Origin: Nitrospira sp.
GTDB lineage: Bacteria; Nitrospirota; Nitrospiria; Nitrospirales; Nitrospiraceae
Assembly: GCA_022843785.1 (NCBI GenBank)
Contig: JALHMZ010000005.1
Coordinates: 1-64,000 of the forward strand
DNA length: 64,000 nt
Direction of reading: 5' to 3'
Below the pieces are notes generated by a model. It was not told where the DNA came from and did not search any database. It saw nothing but the letters and a program-made list of their open reading frames with translations. Shown here piece by piece: positions 6,243-14,008 of the stretch (position 1 is its first letter; every line of letters starts with the position of its first letter). A program made the position numbers and the translations under genes.

Positions 6243-8887
6243 GGGCTCGTCACCTGGAGGTTGAGGCTGCCGGTAGCCGTCGTCGTGGGATTGATCGTGA
6301 TCGTGTAGGTGCCGGTGGTGGCAAGCGTCACGGGCGTCAAGTTGAAGCTGGTTAACGAACTCGTCATTGTAGTTTGTTGAGCCCCACTCGGGGTGAGGAG
6401 GGTGACGTTTACACTGCCGAGGGTGTTGCCCGTAATCTTAATCGTGGCGCCTTGTCCCGCAGTTCCCGCAACGGTATAGCGGGCATTCTGTCCGGCCCGA
6501 CCAATGGCCACTGGAATCGCGGCGGCATTGATCGTGACTGAGCCCGTGACCTCGGTTGAGAGCGTGATCGTGGTATTGCCGGTGTTGGCGGCAGCGGGAT
6601 TGACCGTGAGCGTATAGGTGCCCGTAGTGGGCAACGCGGTCGTGGGGTCGAGCGTGTTGCTGCCGCCCGTGCCGATGGTCGTACCAGCTAAAGCGATTCC
6701 GTCTGGCTTATAGAGTGTGACGTTCGCCGAGGCGAGCGTCACGGAGGTAAACCCAAGGCTCACCCACTGGCCTGCTGTGCCGGTAAACGTATAGAGCGCA
6801 TTGCGGCCGATCGGCGTGAGGGCAGCCACGGTTGCCGCACCGTTCAAATTGAGCGTGCCGGAGAGATAGGACATGAGTTTGAGTGTGATGTTCCCGGTAT
6901 TCACCCCCGCTGGGTCGACCACAATCGTATAGGTGCCGGTGGTGGGCAAGGTACTCGGTGGCTCCAGTCCTCCGCCGGTGGTGCCAATGGTCGTCGGACC
7001 TGCGAGCGCGGTTCCATCCGGCTTGAGCAGCGTCACCGTACTGGAGGCAATCGTCACGGGCGCGAGGCCCAGACTCAGCCACTGCCCGCTTGTGCCGCTG
7101 AACGTATAGCGCGCGGTGCGGCCCGCCTTGGTGAGACTGATCGGCACGGTGGCCCCATCCAGCGTGATGGTCCCGGTCAACGGCGAGGTGAGGGTGAGGG
7201 TCATCACACCGGTCGCGAGGCCGGTCGGATCGACGACAATGGTATACGTCCCGGTCGCAGGCAAGGTCGTCGTGGGATCGAGGCTGCCGCCACTGGTGCC
7301 GATTGAGGTCGAGACGAGCGTCGTGCCATCGGGATTCAGCATCGACACGGTACTCGATGAAATGGTCACCGCAGTCAAGCCCAGATTCACCCAGTTGCCT
7401 GCCGTGCCGGTGAACGTATAGCGGGCGCGTCGGCCAGGGATCGTGAGCGCGGGGGTGGTCACGGCGGCCCCGTCAATCGTAATGGTCCCAGTGACATCAG
7501 GCGTGTTGTAGAGCCGGATGGTCACGTTGCCGGTGTTGACACTTACGGGATCGATCAGGATGGCATAGGTCCCGGAGACCGCCAGGACTTGGCTATCGAT
7601 CGCGCCGCCACTGGTGCTGAATGGGGTGGGAGCCACGAGGGTAGTGCCATCCGGCTTGAGGATGGAGAGATTCAGCGACGTAATCGTGACGGGAGTCACG
7701 CCCAGGCTGATGGTTTGTCCGGCGGTGCCGGTAAAGGTATAGCGGGCATTCTGGCCCACGCGGTTGATGGCAATCGGGACAGCCGCGCCGCCCGGGATGA
7801 TCGTCCCGGTTAACTCGGTCGAGACAGTCACGGTGATGTTGCCGGTGTAGGTACTCACGGGATCGAGCACGATTGTATAGGTACCGGTCAGGGGTAACAC
7901 CCCGAGATCAAGGCTGCCGCCGCCGGTGTTGAAACTGGGGACGGTGAGCAACATGGAAACCCCGTCCGGGCGATAGGCCGTCGCGGTGAACTGCGTGACG
8001 GTCACGGCGCTCAAACCAATACTCACGCGTTGCCCCGCTGTGCCGTCGAAGACCATGAGGCCGGTCTTGTTCGTCGTGGTGATCGAGGCCATGACGGTGG
8101 GGCCATCCACAGTGATGCGACCCGTATATTGGACATCCGCCGAGACCACACCGGGTGGGGCGACAAAGAACTCAGCACTGCTGGTGGCCTTGCCATTGAT
8201 TGTCGAGACCGAGAGAAATCCCGTTTGCGCGGTGCTGGGCACAGGCACAGTGATCGTCGTACTCGTCGCGGTGGCGACGGCGCCCATCGCCCCGGCGAAG
8301 GCGACGCGATTATTGATCAGTGTCGTGTCGTAGTTGGTGCCGGTGAGCGTCACAGTCGCCCCGTAGTTTCCAACAGCGGGACTGACATTCGACAGCGTGG
8401 GGGCTCCGCCGGTGCCCACTGTAAAGGAGGCTGAACTCGTCGCGGTGATCCCACCGACGGTGACGCTGATGGGACCGCTGGTGGCAGCAGCCGGGACATT
8501 CGCGGTCAAGACCGTTGTGCTCGCGGTGAGGACCGTGGCAGTGGTGCCGTTGAACTTCACGACATTCGAGGCCGGTGTGGCGCTGAAGCCCGTGCCATAG
8601 ATCGTCACGGTGGTACCGACGGGACCGGAGGCGGGCGTGAACTGAACCACGGCTTTGGTGGTGGAGGGCTGCCGTGTAATGCCGGTCAGGTTGCCGACCG
8701 CATCGTAGGCGTAGATCGCGGTATCGGTCGTGGGATCAATGACGGCCAGCAGGCGCCCGGCCTGGTCGTAGACATAGCTGATGTCGGCGGCACCGGTGGG
8801 AGTGAGTGCGCCAACCAGCAGCGCAAGACTGAGGGACATCGTCCATGCGAGATGGTACGACCCCTGCCGCACACGACACTGGCTCAC
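6239..8887 (-). CDS. Secreted IPT/TIG and beta-sandwich repeat protein coupled to RHS
   Basis: The protein opens with a signal peptide (AWTMSLSLALLVGALTPTGAA), then two YD-type repeats (ISYVYDQAGRLLAVID, YAYDAVGNLTGITR). Next come two IPT/TIG immunoglobulin-like domains (FTPASGPVGTTVTIYGTGF; VSPAVGNYGATVTLTGTNY) and six tandem repeats of roughly 105 residues. Each repeat begins like RYTFTGTAGQ.VSLG and ends GTYTIVVDP...TGN, similar to PPC-type beta-sandwiches. It is rich in Thr, Ser and Gly, as surface proteins often are. The ORF extends to 9016, but GTG at 8887 (GGAG 11 bases upstream) or GTG at 8872 fits the signal peptide better. It shares ATGA with the RHS start, so the two are made together. 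Role unknown; surface anchoring or display of the RHS partner is conjecture. Confidence 0.75.
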   Translation of the reverse strand: MSQCRVRQGSYHLAWTMSLSLALLVGALTPTGAADISYVYDQAGRLLAVIDPTTDTAIYAYDAVGNLTGITRQPSTTKAVVQFTPASGPVGTTVTIYGTGFSATPASNVVKFNGTTATVLTASTTVLTANVPAAATSGPISVTVGGITATSSASFTVGTGGAPTLSNVSPAVGNYGATVTLTGTNYDTTLINNRVAFAGAMGAVATATSTTITVPVPSTAQTGFLSVSTINGKATSSAEFFVAPPGVVSADVQYTGRITVDGPTVMASITTTNKTGLMVFDGTAGQRVSIGLSAVTVTQFTATAYRPDGVSMLLTVPSFNTGGGSLDLGVLPLTGTYTIVLDPVSTYTGNITVTVSTELTGTIIPGGAAVPIAINRVGQNARYTFTGTAGQTISLGVTPVTITSLNLSILKPDGTTLVAPTPFSTSGGAIDSQVLAVSGTYAILIDPVSVNTGNVTIRLYNTPDVTGTITIDGAAVTTPALTIPGRRARYTFTGTAGNWVNLGLTAVTISSSTVSMLNPDGTTLVSTSIGTSGGSLDPTTTLPATGTYTIVVDPTGLATGVMTLTLTSPLTGTITLDGATVPISLTKAGRTARYTFSGTSGQWLSLGLAPVTIASSTVTLLKPDGTALAGPTTIGTTGGGLEPPSTLPTTGTYTIVVDPAGVNTGNITLKLMSYLSGTLNLNGAATVAALTPIGRNALYTFTGTAGQWVSLGFTSVTLASANVTLYKPDGIALAGTTIGTGGSNTLDPTTALPTTGTYTLTVNPAAANTGNTTITLSTEVTGSVTINAAAIPVAIGRAGQNARYTVAGTAGQGATIKITGNTLGSVNVTLLTPSGAQQTTMTSSLTSFNLTPVTLATTGTYTITINPTTTATGSLNLQVTSP

Positions 8888-9250
8888 GGAAATTGTGGCT
8901 CCGAGGTAAAGTCTGAGACACGCTGAGGCATGGGCATCTCGTCTGGGGTCTGACGGAATCCGTCTGGTTCGTGTTCCGACACAGCGCAACTCTACATGAT
9001 ATCCAGGAATACGCAATCAGGAAAATGGACCTAGACTAGAGCCATTGGTCCTTTGTTGGGCGTGGAGGTGAACATTCAGTACGCACGTGCGGGAACCCGC
9101 GCATCGGATGGGCGACCACACATGAAACAGACTGCGGCTGGAGCTACGACTGAGCCTGGGCGAGGCATTGCGTCGAGTCTGGTGTGGTGGCGGGAAATAA
9201 CGTCGCCTCCGGTGCCGCCCATTCCGATTCCCAGCGTCACCTACAGTTGT
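8888..9250. other. Intergenic region between divergent RHS and glycosyltransferase operons
   Basis: About 360 bases without a convincing gene; the ORFs here lack homology-like composition and ribosome sites. It must hold the promoter of the minus-strand IPT/TIG-RHS operon. A possible pair is TTGCGT and TAGAGT with a 16-base gap around 8990-9020, which is weak. Nothing else structured was seen. Confidence 0.4.
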
Positions 9251-9279
9251 TTGACGCTCCCTCCCCCATCCGTTAGAAT
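9251..9279 (+). promoter_or_regulatory. Sigma70-like promoter of the glycosyltransferase operon
   Basis: TTGACG at 9251-9256 and TAGAAT at 9274-9279 are separated by exactly 17 bases; each box matches 5 of 6 consensus bases. Transcription would start near 9286, about 44 bases before the proposed ATG at 9330. Confidence 0.7.
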
Positions 9280-9329
9280 GCGCGCGTGAATATCCTTTGT
9301 CTAGGCCGCTGCCGGAGCATTCTCGCATT

Positions 9330-10091
9330 ATGACGCCGCCGTCCAGTTCCAGTCCCTGGGCCTCGGTCATCATTCCCATCAAGGACGAACGGGAGAACCT
9401 GTCGCCCCTTGTGGCGGGACTCTTCAAGGTGATGGACTCGCATGAGTCGTCACAGTCACGCCCATACGAAATTCTCTTTGTGGATGACGGCAGCAGCGAC
9501 GGCAGCAGCCAGGAACTGGATCGTCTCGCGGCGCAGCATCCCCAGGTCAGGGTGTTTCACTTCGACCGGAATTACGGCAAGACCTGCGCCCTCGATGCGG
9601 GATTTCGGCAGTCATCCGGCGAGATCATCATCCAAATCGACGGCGACCTCCAGCAGGACAGCGAAGATATCTTGAAGCTTCTCCCCCTCACGGCGACCCA
9701 CGATCTCGTGTGCGGCTGGAGACAGCAGCGGCAGGACGGCTTCGTAAAGATGATCTCCTCCCGAATTGCGAACCGCGTGCGAAACCGGTTCACTCACGAC
9801 GGCGTGCACGATACGGGGTGCCCACTCAAAGTATTCCGGCGCCCTGTGCTGGAGCGCATCACTCTGTACGAGGGCATGCACCGGTTCTTTCCCGCGCTGG
9901 CGCTGATGCATGGATTCACCGTGACTGAAGTGCCGGTCCGGCATTACCCGCGCATTCACGGTCAGTCGAAATACGGCATGGGCAACCGGCTGTTCAAATC
10001 CCTCTACGACCTGATCGCCGTGCGGTGGATGCAGCATCGGGTGCTGCGGTATCACTTCAAGAAGGGCGAGGGGCCAGAGGCTGGAGGCTAG
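9330..10091 (+). CDS. GT2 glycosyltransferase, dolichol/undecaprenyl-phosphate sugar transferase type
   Basis: A GT-A fold family 2 enzyme of 253 residues, transferring a sugar from a nucleotide donor, most likely to a polyprenyl phosphate at the inner membrane face. It shows the donor motif VDDGSSDG (residues 51-58), the metal-binding DGDLQ (104-108) and the DPM1-like late motif GQSKYGM. No C-terminal membrane segments follow, so it is the soluble DPM1-like form. The track starts at TTG 9297; ATG 9330 gives the normal N-terminus. The last codons (about GPEAGG) are encoded inside an inverted repeat flanking the next gene, so the native C-terminus may have been replaced. It probably supplies a lipid-linked sugar to the ArnT-type enzyme downstream. 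Confidence 0.85.
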   Translation: MTPPSSSSPWASVIIPIKDERENLSPLVAGLFKVMDSHESSQSRPYEILFVDDGSSDGSSQELDRLAAQHPQVRVFHFDRNYGKTCALDAGFRQSSGEIIIQIDGDLQQDSEDILKLLPLTATHDLVCGWRQQRQDGFVKMISSRIANRVRNRFTHDGVHDTGCPLKVFRRPVLERITLYEGMHRFFPALALMHGFTVTEVPVRHYPRIHGQSKYGMGNRLFKSLYDLIAVRWMQHRVLRYHFKKGEGPEAGG

Positions 10092-10094
10092 AGG
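10072..10094. repeat. Left copy of inverted repeat flanking four-helix-bundle gene
   Basis: This 23-base segment containing CTGGAGGCTAGAGG is the reverse complement of 10459-10481 at 20 of 23 positions. It covers the last codons of the upstream glycosyltransferase and the GTG start of the enclosed gene. Confidence 0.8.
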
Positions 10095-10465
10095 TGGGAC
10101 ACAAAGGCTTTAAAGATCTCGCAGTCTGGCAAAAAGCGAAGGATCTTGCAGTATCGATTTACAGAATATCCAATAGCGAGATGAAGAGCGTTGACTTCGG
10201 CCTACGCGATCAAGTACGACGCAGCGCGGTGAGTGTTGCGAGTAATCTTGCCGAAGGAGACGAACGCGATACCGACAAGGAATCGGTCAGATATTTTTTC
10301 ATTGCCAAAGGTTCAGTCGCTGAATTACGCACACAACTTCAGATCGCACATGAATCAGGCTACCTCAACGGAACCATGTATGAAACACTCGAAAAAGAAT
10401 ACTCCACTCTGGGCAAACGGATCGGCAAACTCATCCAGGCGAGACGCACATCCCCTCGCCTCTAG
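10094..10465 (+). CDS. Four-helix-bundle protein (23S rRNA intervening-sequence family)
   Basis: The 123-residue product contains FKDLAVWQKAKDLAVSIYRI, DFGLRDQVRRSAVSVASNLAEG and a helical C-terminus with LRTQLQIAHESGYL. This is the signature of the four-helix-bundle family first found inside 23S rRNA intervening sequences; its biochemical role is not established. The GTG at 10094 gives the usual N-terminus, whereas the track start at 10025 lies inside the glycosyltransferase. The gene is bracketed almost exactly by a 23-base imperfect inverted repeat and sits between two envelope genes it has no obvious link with, so it looks like an inserted cassette. No transposase accompanies it. Confidence 0.85.
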   Translation: MGHKGFKDLAVWQKAKDLAVSIYRISNSEMKSVDFGLRDQVRRSAVSVASNLAEGDERDTDKESVRYFFIAKGSVAELRTQLQIAHESGYLNGTMYETLEKEYSTLGKRIGKLIQARRTSPRL

Positions 10466-10481
10466 CCCCTCGCCTCTGGCC
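10459..10481. repeat. Right copy of inverted repeat flanking four-helix-bundle gene
   Basis: It begins with the stop codon context CCTCTAG of the four-helix-bundle gene and ends GCCTCTGGCC. Read with the bases just upstream, the unit CCCCTCGCCTCT occurs twice in tandem here. It pairs with 10072-10094. Confidence 0.8.
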
Positions 10482-10486
10482 TATCC

Positions 10487-10786
10487 ATGAGTCTCGAAAC
10501 TATTTGGATCGCCATCGGCTTCCTCGGCCAAGGCCTCTTTTTCGGCCGCTGGGTGGTCCAATGGATCGCCTCTGAAAAGAAGGCTGCGAGCGAGGTCCCC
10601 GTATCGTTTTGGTATATGAGCCTGATCGGCGGACTCATCACGCTGGCCTATGCGATCTATCGTAAAGATCCGGTCTTCATCGCCGGACAAAGTGTCGGCT
10701 CGGTCGTGTACATACGCAACCTGATGCTTATCCGACGCACAGACCACTCCAAGGGACAAGCCGACCCGCCGGCCCAACAGACATGA
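10487..10786 (+). CDS. LAB_N-domain small membrane protein
   Basis: A 99-residue protein with three hydrophobic segments and the LAB_N signature (FLGQGLFFGRWVVQWIASEK, PVSFWYMSLIGG, GQSVGSVVYIRNL). This is the domain found at the N-terminus of some lipid-A-disaccharide synthases and as a stand-alone inner-membrane protein. Stand-alone copies are commonly next to GT2 and ArnT-like genes, as here, and are thought to help in lipid-linked sugar or lipid A modification; the exact role is unproven. It starts just after the right inverted repeat, and its native promoter or link to the upstream gene may have been affected by the cassette. Confidence 0.85.
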   Translation: MSLETIWIAIGFLGQGLFFGRWVVQWIASEKKAASEVPVSFWYMSLIGGLITLAYAIYRKDPVFIAGQSVGSVVYIRNLMLIRRTDHSKGQADPPAQQT

Positions 10787-10846
10787 TCGCTCGACGAAGC
10801 ACCCGTTTCCACATGCCCCATCCCGTCTGTCACCGAAAGCCCTCGC

Positions 10847-12613
10847 GTGCTTGACGACCGCCAGCCCAACCAGTGGACGACGATAGTGATTCTCCTCGCC
10901 CTCTCGAGCCTGCTCCTCTTTCTGGGCCTCGGCGATATGGGCCTCACTGACCGCGATGAAGGACGAAATGCCGAAGCCGGCCGTGAAATGTTCGCGTCCG
11001 GAGACCTCATCACGCCCACATTCAATGGAGAACTGCGCGTCGCCAAGCCGGTCTTCGTGTACTGGCTGATGACCATCTCTTACCATGTGTTTGGTGTGAA
11101 CGAGTTCGCGGCGCGTACTCCCTCCGCCCTGTTCGGCGTGGCGTTGATCCTCATGCACTATGTGTTTCTTACCCGGCTGCGGGGTCCGACTGCCGGCCTC
11201 ATCGGCGCCCTCATGCTGTTGTTGAATATCGAGATGCTCGCGCTGGGGCGCATGGCCATCACCGACAGCGTCCTGATTTTCTTCACCACACTGTCACTCT
11301 ATGGATTCTGGTTGGGCCTGCATGAACCGGGTGCCGGACGGCATTGGATCTGGGGCTTCTACGTCGGCATGGCCCTCGCCACCCTGACAAAAGGGCCGGT
11401 CGGATTTCTGGTTCCGTTGCTGACCGCCGGACTCTATCTGACGGCGGCACGGCGCTGGACGATCTTCTGGCAACGCGGCTTTCCCATCGCCGGCACGGTG
11501 GTGGTCATGCTGCTCGCCGGTCCATGGTATGTCGCCATGTTCCTCATCCACGGCGATGCGTACAGCTCGCAGGCGAAAGTCCACACCGTCGGGCGATTCC
11601 TCGCTCCGATGGAGGGCCACGGAGTCGGCTTCTGGTTTTATGTGCCCGTGCTGCTGCTGGGGTTTTTCCCCTGGAGCCTGATGCTCCCCGCTGCATTCGC
11701 TCAAACCTATAAAAGCTGGAGGGAACAGCGTAGTCTTGCAGACGCCGGCGCAACACCGGTGGACTCGCACGCCGACTCAGGATCAGGCAAGGAGTTGGAA
11801 TGGTTTGCGGCACTGTGGCTGGTCGGCACTTTCATATTTTTTACCGTATCTTCAACCAGACTGCCGCACTATATCGGGCCGCTGTTTCCGGCCGCATCGG
11901 TGTTGGCGGCGTTGTATTGGGCGCGGGCACTGAAGGACCCTTCGACCGCAGGCATCCGCGGCTCAATCCATGCCGTAACGGGTGTCGGCTATCTCTTGGC
12001 CATCGGATTTGCCTCTTTGCCGTGGCTCTATAGCAAATTCGCAGGAAAACTCGTCAAGGAGTTTCCTACAGCCGTCCAGTTTGATCTGGGTATCGGCCCC
12101 TATCTGGCCGCAGCAGTGCTCTTGATCGGGATGGGACTGGTCGGCTATTTCGGTCTTAATGAGGCAAGACGTGACACAGCCTTCGGCATAGCAGGCAGCG
12201 TGGTGGCGACGGTGTTTCTCCTCGCCGTCCTCACCGTCATCCCCGGACTCAATCGATATGCCATTGCGCCTCCGCAAGAACTGGCTTACGCAGCGGGACT
12301 GAATCTCGACCCGGAGGATCAATTGATCGCGTTCGGCACGCTACGGCCTTCCATGGCCTTCTATTCGAGACGCAAGGTGCTGTTCATACCGCCCGGAGAA
12401 TCCAAGCGGCTTCAGGCTGCATTGGCATATCCCGGCCGTACAATGATCCTCCTGCCGGAAACGATGCAGGAGGCCCTGCCGAAAGAAGCGGCCACCTATC
12501 AACCGATCCTCAAGCGATACGGCTACATTCTCCTCGCCTCTCAACCGATGGTGACGATACCCCAGTCGGCAACGCCGGAGCAGCCCTCGCTTCCTCAAAT
12601 TCACGGCCACTAA
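10847..12613 (+). CDS. ArnT/PMT-family membrane glycosyltransferase (GT39/GT83-like)
   Basis: A 588-residue polytopic protein with about a dozen hydrophobic segments. The first periplasmic loop carries the catalytic-region motif LTDRDEGRNAEAGREM and later KPVFVYWL, as in ArnT and other PMT_2 enzymes that move a sugar from a polyprenyl phosphate carrier to lipid A or protein. The start is GTG at 10847; no in-frame ATG precedes it. Together with the GT2 and LAB_N genes it makes a typical lipid A or surface-glycan modification set. The donor sugar cannot be deduced; aminoarabinose synthesis genes are absent from the window. Confidence 0.82.
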   Translation: MLDDRQPNQWTTIVILLALSSLLLFLGLGDMGLTDRDEGRNAEAGREMFASGDLITPTFNGELRVAKPVFVYWLMTISYHVFGVNEFAARTPSALFGVALILMHYVFLTRLRGPTAGLIGALMLLLNIEMLALGRMAITDSVLIFFTTLSLYGFWLGLHEPGAGRHWIWGFYVGMALATLTKGPVGFLVPLLTAGLYLTAARRWTIFWQRGFPIAGTVVVMLLAGPWYVAMFLIHGDAYSSQAKVHTVGRFLAPMEGHGVGFWFYVPVLLLGFFPWSLMLPAAFAQTYKSWREQRSLADAGATPVDSHADSGSGKELEWFAALWLVGTFIFFTVSSTRLPHYIGPLFPAASVLAALYWARALKDPSTAGIRGSIHAVTGVGYLLAIGFASLPWLYSKFAGKLVKEFPTAVQFDLGIGPYLAAAVLLIGMGLVGYFGLNEARRDTAFGIAGSVVATVFLLAVLTVIPGLNRYAIAPPQELAYAAGLNLDPEDQLIAFGTLRPSMAFYSRRKVLFIPPGESKRLQAALAYPGRTMILLPETMQEALPKEAATYQPILKRYGYILLASQPMVTIPQSATPEQPSLPQIHGH

Positions 12614-12669
12614 TGATCTGCTAGTAGTTCATTGACAAATGGGATGACGGCACTAGAAGCGGATTGTCT

Positions 12670-12847
12670 ACAGGCCGTCCAGCAAGGCCGCAGCGAGCGA
12701 AGAGGCGAGGAGGTACATACCAAGCTTCGCTTGAACCGCTCGCTTCGATCACATGCGAGCGGATAAGTTCCTTGCCTCCACAGGTTCCACGCGTTGAGCC
12801 TCTGAGCGATGCGAGAATGCCGCTGGCGGACTTTATCAACAGCCTGT
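12670..12847. repeat. Structured intergenic repeat element
   Basis: The segment between the convergent arnT-like and PAP2 genes begins ACAGGCCGTCCAGCAAG and ends with the near reverse complement of that (12 of 17 bases match). It holds further G+C-rich half-inverted blocks and an internal perfect hairpin, CCGCTCGC/GCGAGCGG, at 12736-12762. It ends on the first base of the PAP2 stop codon. I recall very similar sequences scattered through Nitrospira genomes, but this is memory, not a search. It has no open frame of note and may act as a two-way transcription barrier. Confidence 0.55.
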
Positions 12848-13983
12848 CAGAACGGCAGGACGCCTCGCCCGTCATAGAGTATCAACAGGGCAAGTATGAC
12901 CGCGCCGAGCAGAGCACTTTCCCTCACCAGCAGCCAGGTGCGGCCATGGTGGGTTGTTTCTTCCGCCGCCAGCGTCATGTTGAACGCCACTGCGACGCAC
13001 GCGAATCCAACTGCCGCCACCGCATAGAGCGATGTCGTGAGGGATGCCAGGCCATACACAATCAGGATCCACGACAGCGTTGCCTGCCGATTCACGCCTG
13101 ATGCGTTGTAGCCGATCCACTCGATTCTACGGAGCCATAGCCCGCTCGCCGTTACCGCCAGGCCGAGGCCGATGAAGAGAGCCCCGACGATTCCTTCCTC
13201 CGCCGGTCTCGATAGAGCCCAGAGCAGAGCCAGCGCTACGGAAACCCCCATCGCAGCCTGCCGAATCCCATCCTGGAGCGAGGAGCGCCATTGTTTCAAC
13301 GGCGCAGCGGCGATGACGCCACTGATCACACCCATCGCGGCTCCGCCCAGCACGTCGGTTGGGAAATGAGAACCACGCAGGATTCGGCTGAGCGCGACAA
13401 ACGCCGCGATCCCCAGACACAACGGACCCACGGCAGGAAATCGTTTGGCCAGCACGGTCGCCACGGCAAAGCTGGCGGCGGAGTGCCCGGAAGGAAATGA
13501 GTCAAGGCCGGAGGCCCAGGATGGAGCGAGTTGCCATTCTCCGGAATGGGCAAATTTTGGTCGAGGCCTGCCGATCAGATGCTTCAATCCATTGACGACC
13601 AATGCTGCGAGCCCGTGCGCAAGCAGGGTTTGGATCCCGGCTGCTTTGACTGTCGCCTGCGAGAAGAACCACCCGACCGCCAGAAGCCCAACGCTGGCGG
13701 CAACCAGATGTGTCCCTTCACCAATCCAATCTCCTGCGTCGCTGGTGAATGCCATCCAGGGAACAGTGAGCTGGTTCCAGGGAAGATGAATCGTGACCGA
13801 CCGCACATAGCGAACGATAGGAAGATCGAACTGGGACAGTCCTACGAAGGCGACGATCAGCGCGGCACAAGAGCAGCCGAACGCCGTGACAAGTGCCGTC
13901 GTCTGTAACCACGTCCGGCCTGCAGTGCGATCAGAGGAACCCTGATCGTCACCAAGGACCTCTGGTTCCTCCTGACTCGTCAC
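12847..13983 (-). CDS. PAP2-family membrane phosphatase with extended C-terminus
   Basis: A 378-residue membrane protein with all three PAP2 motifs: KHLIGRPRP (134-142), PSGH (164-167) and SRILRGSHFPTD (199-210). The histidines in motifs 2 and 3 form the phosphohistidine and proton-relay pair. Such enzymes dephosphorylate lipid phosphates, for example undecaprenyl diphosphate, phosphatidylglycerol phosphate or lipid A. After the catalytic domain about 150 residues add further hydrophobic segments not needed for catalysis. It is transcribed toward the arnT-like gene and lies 25 bases downstream of the TolB-like gene, so it may belong to that operon. Substrate unknown. Confidence 0.82.
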   Translation of the reverse strand: MTSQEEPEVLGDDQGSSDRTAGRTWLQTTALVTAFGCSCAALIVAFVGLSQFDLPIVRYVRSVTIHLPWNQLTVPWMAFTSDAGDWIGEGTHLVAASVGLLAVGWFFSQATVKAAGIQTLLAHGLAALVVNGLKHLIGRPRPKFAHSGEWQLAPSWASGLDSFPSGHSAASFAVATVLAKRFPAVGPLCLGIAAFVALSRILRGSHFPTDVLGGAAMGVISGVIAAAPLKQWRSSLQDGIRQAAMGVSVALALLWALSRPAEEGIVGALFIGLGLAVTASGLWLRRIEWIGYNASGVNRQATLSWILIVYGLASLTTSLYAVAAVGFACVAVAFNMTLAAEETTHHGRTWLLVRESALLGAVILALLILYDGRGVLPF

Positions 13984-14008
13984 CGGTCACTCATGATCGA
14001 CCGCTGCT

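Noticed and set aside
6239-8887. CRISPR-like periodicity in the tandem repeat gene
   Set aside because: The repeats are about 315 bases, in frame and protein-coding, without short identical repeats and spacers.
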